In this document: piece by piece, positions 5,003 to 6,182 of the stretch
Numbering within the stretch: position 1 is the stretch's first letter
Layout of the letters: each line of letters begins with the position of its first letter
Assembly: GCA_002335355.1 (NCBI GenBank)
Contig: DCTD01000112.1
Location: forward strand, 14,259-20,440
Source of the DNA: Patescibacteria group bacterium UBA1449
GTDB taxonomy: Bacteria; Patescibacteriota; Microgenomatia; UBA1400; UBA1449
Direction of reading: 5' to 3'
Length of the DNA: 6,182 bases
Program-made: the position numbers and the translations under genes
The notes under the pieces: generated by a model
Told to the model about the DNA's origin: nothing
Seen by the model: only the letters and a program-made list of their open reading frames with translations
The model's database searches: none

Positions 5003-6182
5003 TTACTTGTATCCTACTGGTTTGGCTGACAATACCAGTCCCAAGCTAATCCGATGGTTAGTGGCATCGAGAGACTCGATATAAACATCAACTGAATCAC
5101 CGACTTTAATCTCCATGTCAGACGGGATCTTTGAGATGTGGATTAAACCCTCAATTCCTTTTTCGATTTCGACAAAAGCACCGAATGCCGCCAACCGGGT
5201 AATTGTGCCTTTGGTTTTAGCATCAACCGGATACTGCTTGGCAATATTTTCCCAAGGATCGTCAGTTAAGCGTTTAATGGACAAGTTAAGCTTGCCAGTA
5301 GTTTCATCAATATCCATCACCTGAACATCAATCATGTCACCAACCTTAAAGAGTTTGGTAACATCGTTAACCTTTTCCCAAGAAATTTCAGAGATGTGGA
5401 CTAAACCATCCAGAAACACACCATCTTTATTATCCGGATCAAGCATAACACGGACAAAGATACCAAACGGCATCACGCCGGATACTTGGCCTTTGTAGGT
5501 ACCGCCAACTTTAATCTCGGTTAACAGTTCTTGTTGTTTGACTAGAGAGTCAGATTCAGACACCGCTTTTTCAGAGAAGATCAGCCGGTTTTTCTCACGA
5601 TCTACTTCGATAATTTTTACTGGGAAAACCTTATTGTAGAGTTGATCAAGCTTACCAACCCATTGACGGCCAAACTGAGACACAGGAATAAAGCCACGGA
5701 CATTCATCAGCCGGGCAATCATGCCGCCTCGGTTAATGTCCAAACCGCGAACTTCAACCTCTTCACCAGTTTCCAGGTACCGTTCAAATAAGCGCCATTT
5801 CCAATCGTTAGCAGCTTTAGCCAGCGACAGTAAGATCTGACCTTTCTCATTTTCGGGGGAAACCACCATTGCCAAGACCGTATCGCCAACTTCTAAGAAG
5901 TTGATGTAGTCTTCAACATGTTCCATCTCTTTTTCGATAAGAATTCCCTCAGTTTTAGCGCCAATATCAAAGAAGACTGACTTCTTGCCTTTATCAGTAA
6001 TGGTTGCCAACACCTCCTGGCCTTTTTTCAACCCTTGCAGCTGATAACCAGTAAGGTTTAACAACTCTTCCATAGAAGCAGGCTCTATGGTCAAGTTTTT
6101 GACTTCTCTGTTATCAAGACGCTCTTTAAGGGTGCTTTTAATGACCTCCCGAGCCAATACTTCATTAGCTTTATTCTCGGTG
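5003..6182 (-). CDS. rpsA: Ribosomal protein S1 with four S1 domains, 5' end outside window
   Basis: The frame is open from the window edge to TAA at 5003, giving 392 visible residues. S1 (OB-fold) RNA-binding domains, numbered from the TTG at 6157, lie at about 46-115 (GQEVLATITDKGKKSVFFDI), 131-197, 218-296 (GQVSGVMPFGIFV..LDGLVHISEISW) and 312-377 (KGTITRLAAFGAFVEIEKGI). Domains 3 and 4 have the classic GLVHIS/GLIHIS signature and keep the FG.FV aromatic patch used in RNA binding; domains 1 and 2 are more diverged, as in ribosome-binding S1 domains. S1 recruits mRNA to the 30S subunit and helps unfold it for initiation. Four domains is fewer than the six of the E. coli protein but common in other phyla. 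The frame continues at least eight codons upstream of the TTG without an ATG or GTG start, and no Shine-Dalgarno precedes the TTG, so the true start is probably beyond 6182. It is followed by the palindromic repeat and the 49-codon gene. A less specific S1-domain RNA-binding protein is the alternative. Confidence 0.92.
   Translation of the reverse strand, partial: TENKANEVLAREVIKSTLKERLDNREVKNLTIEPASMEELLNLTGYQLQGLKKGQEVLATITDKGKKSVFFDIGAKTEGILIEKEMEHVEDYINFLEVGDTVLAMVVSPENEKGQILLSLAKAANDWKWRLFERYLETGEEVEVRGLDINRGGMIARLMNVRGFIPVSQFGRQWVGKLDQLYNKVFPVKIIEVDREKNRLIFSEKAVSESDSLVKQQELLTEIKVGGTYKGQVSGVMPFGIFVRVMLDPDNKDGVFLDGLVHISEISWEKVNDVTKLFKVGDMIDVQVMDIDETTGKLNLSIKRLTDDPWENIAKQYPVDAKTKGTITRLAAFGAFVEIEKGIEGLIHISKIPSDMEIKVGDSVDVYIESLDATNHRISLGLVLSAKPVGYK

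Noticed and set aside
5115..5324. Plus-strand open frame of 69 codons
   Set aside because: Antisense to S1 domains 3 and 4, which are unambiguous.
5003..6157. TTG at 6157 as the true start of the S1 gene
   Set aside because: The frame stays open to the window edge, there is no ribosome binding site before the TTG, and a rare start is unnecessary if the gene is simply truncated by the window.

Overview
The window reads as a bacterial chromosome fragment of low to moderate GC with every convincing gene on the minus strand, so the order of transcription runs from high to low coordinates. The mix of genes suggests an uncultured bacterium of the Patescibacteria (CPR) type: a ribosomal protein S1 with four S1 domains in view, a histidine kinase with a 7TM-type sensor, and short spacers. 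No rRNA or other marker gene is present, so this placement is an inference. All four visible stop codons are TAA, and no reading frame requires a recoded stop.

Region 1 (6182 to about 4685) is a housekeeping unit. It holds an S1 ribosomal protein gene cut off at its 5' end by the window edge, then a 97-bp imperfect palindromic dispersed-type repeat, then a 49-codon gene of unknown function, then a strong hairpin terminator.

Region 2 (4684 to 4527) is a 158-bp AT-rich spacer. It carries a possible promoter, a small palindrome over its -10 element, and a ribosome binding site for the next gene.

Region 3 (4526 to 1) looks like a three-gene operon. First is a 319-residue protein that I tentatively read as a GNAT-fold N-acyltransferase resembling FeeM/LuxI-type synthases. 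After 31 bp comes a 484-residue ThiF/E1-like adenylating enzyme with a long N-terminal extension. After 77 bp comes a membrane histidine kinase (7TM-type sensor, GAF, HisKA, HATPase) whose C-terminus lies beyond base 1. A possible acyl-signal synthase, an activating enzyme and a membrane sensor kinase in one transcription unit suggest a make-and-sense small-molecule signalling module. Only the E1-like and kinase assignments are secure. The synthase reading and the signalling idea are hypotheses.

A short reading frame with a good Shine-Dalgarno lies between the E1-like gene and the kinase, and it begins like a response-regulator receiver domain. It may be a remnant or a chance resemblance. I see no tRNA, rRNA, CRISPR array or transposase gene.
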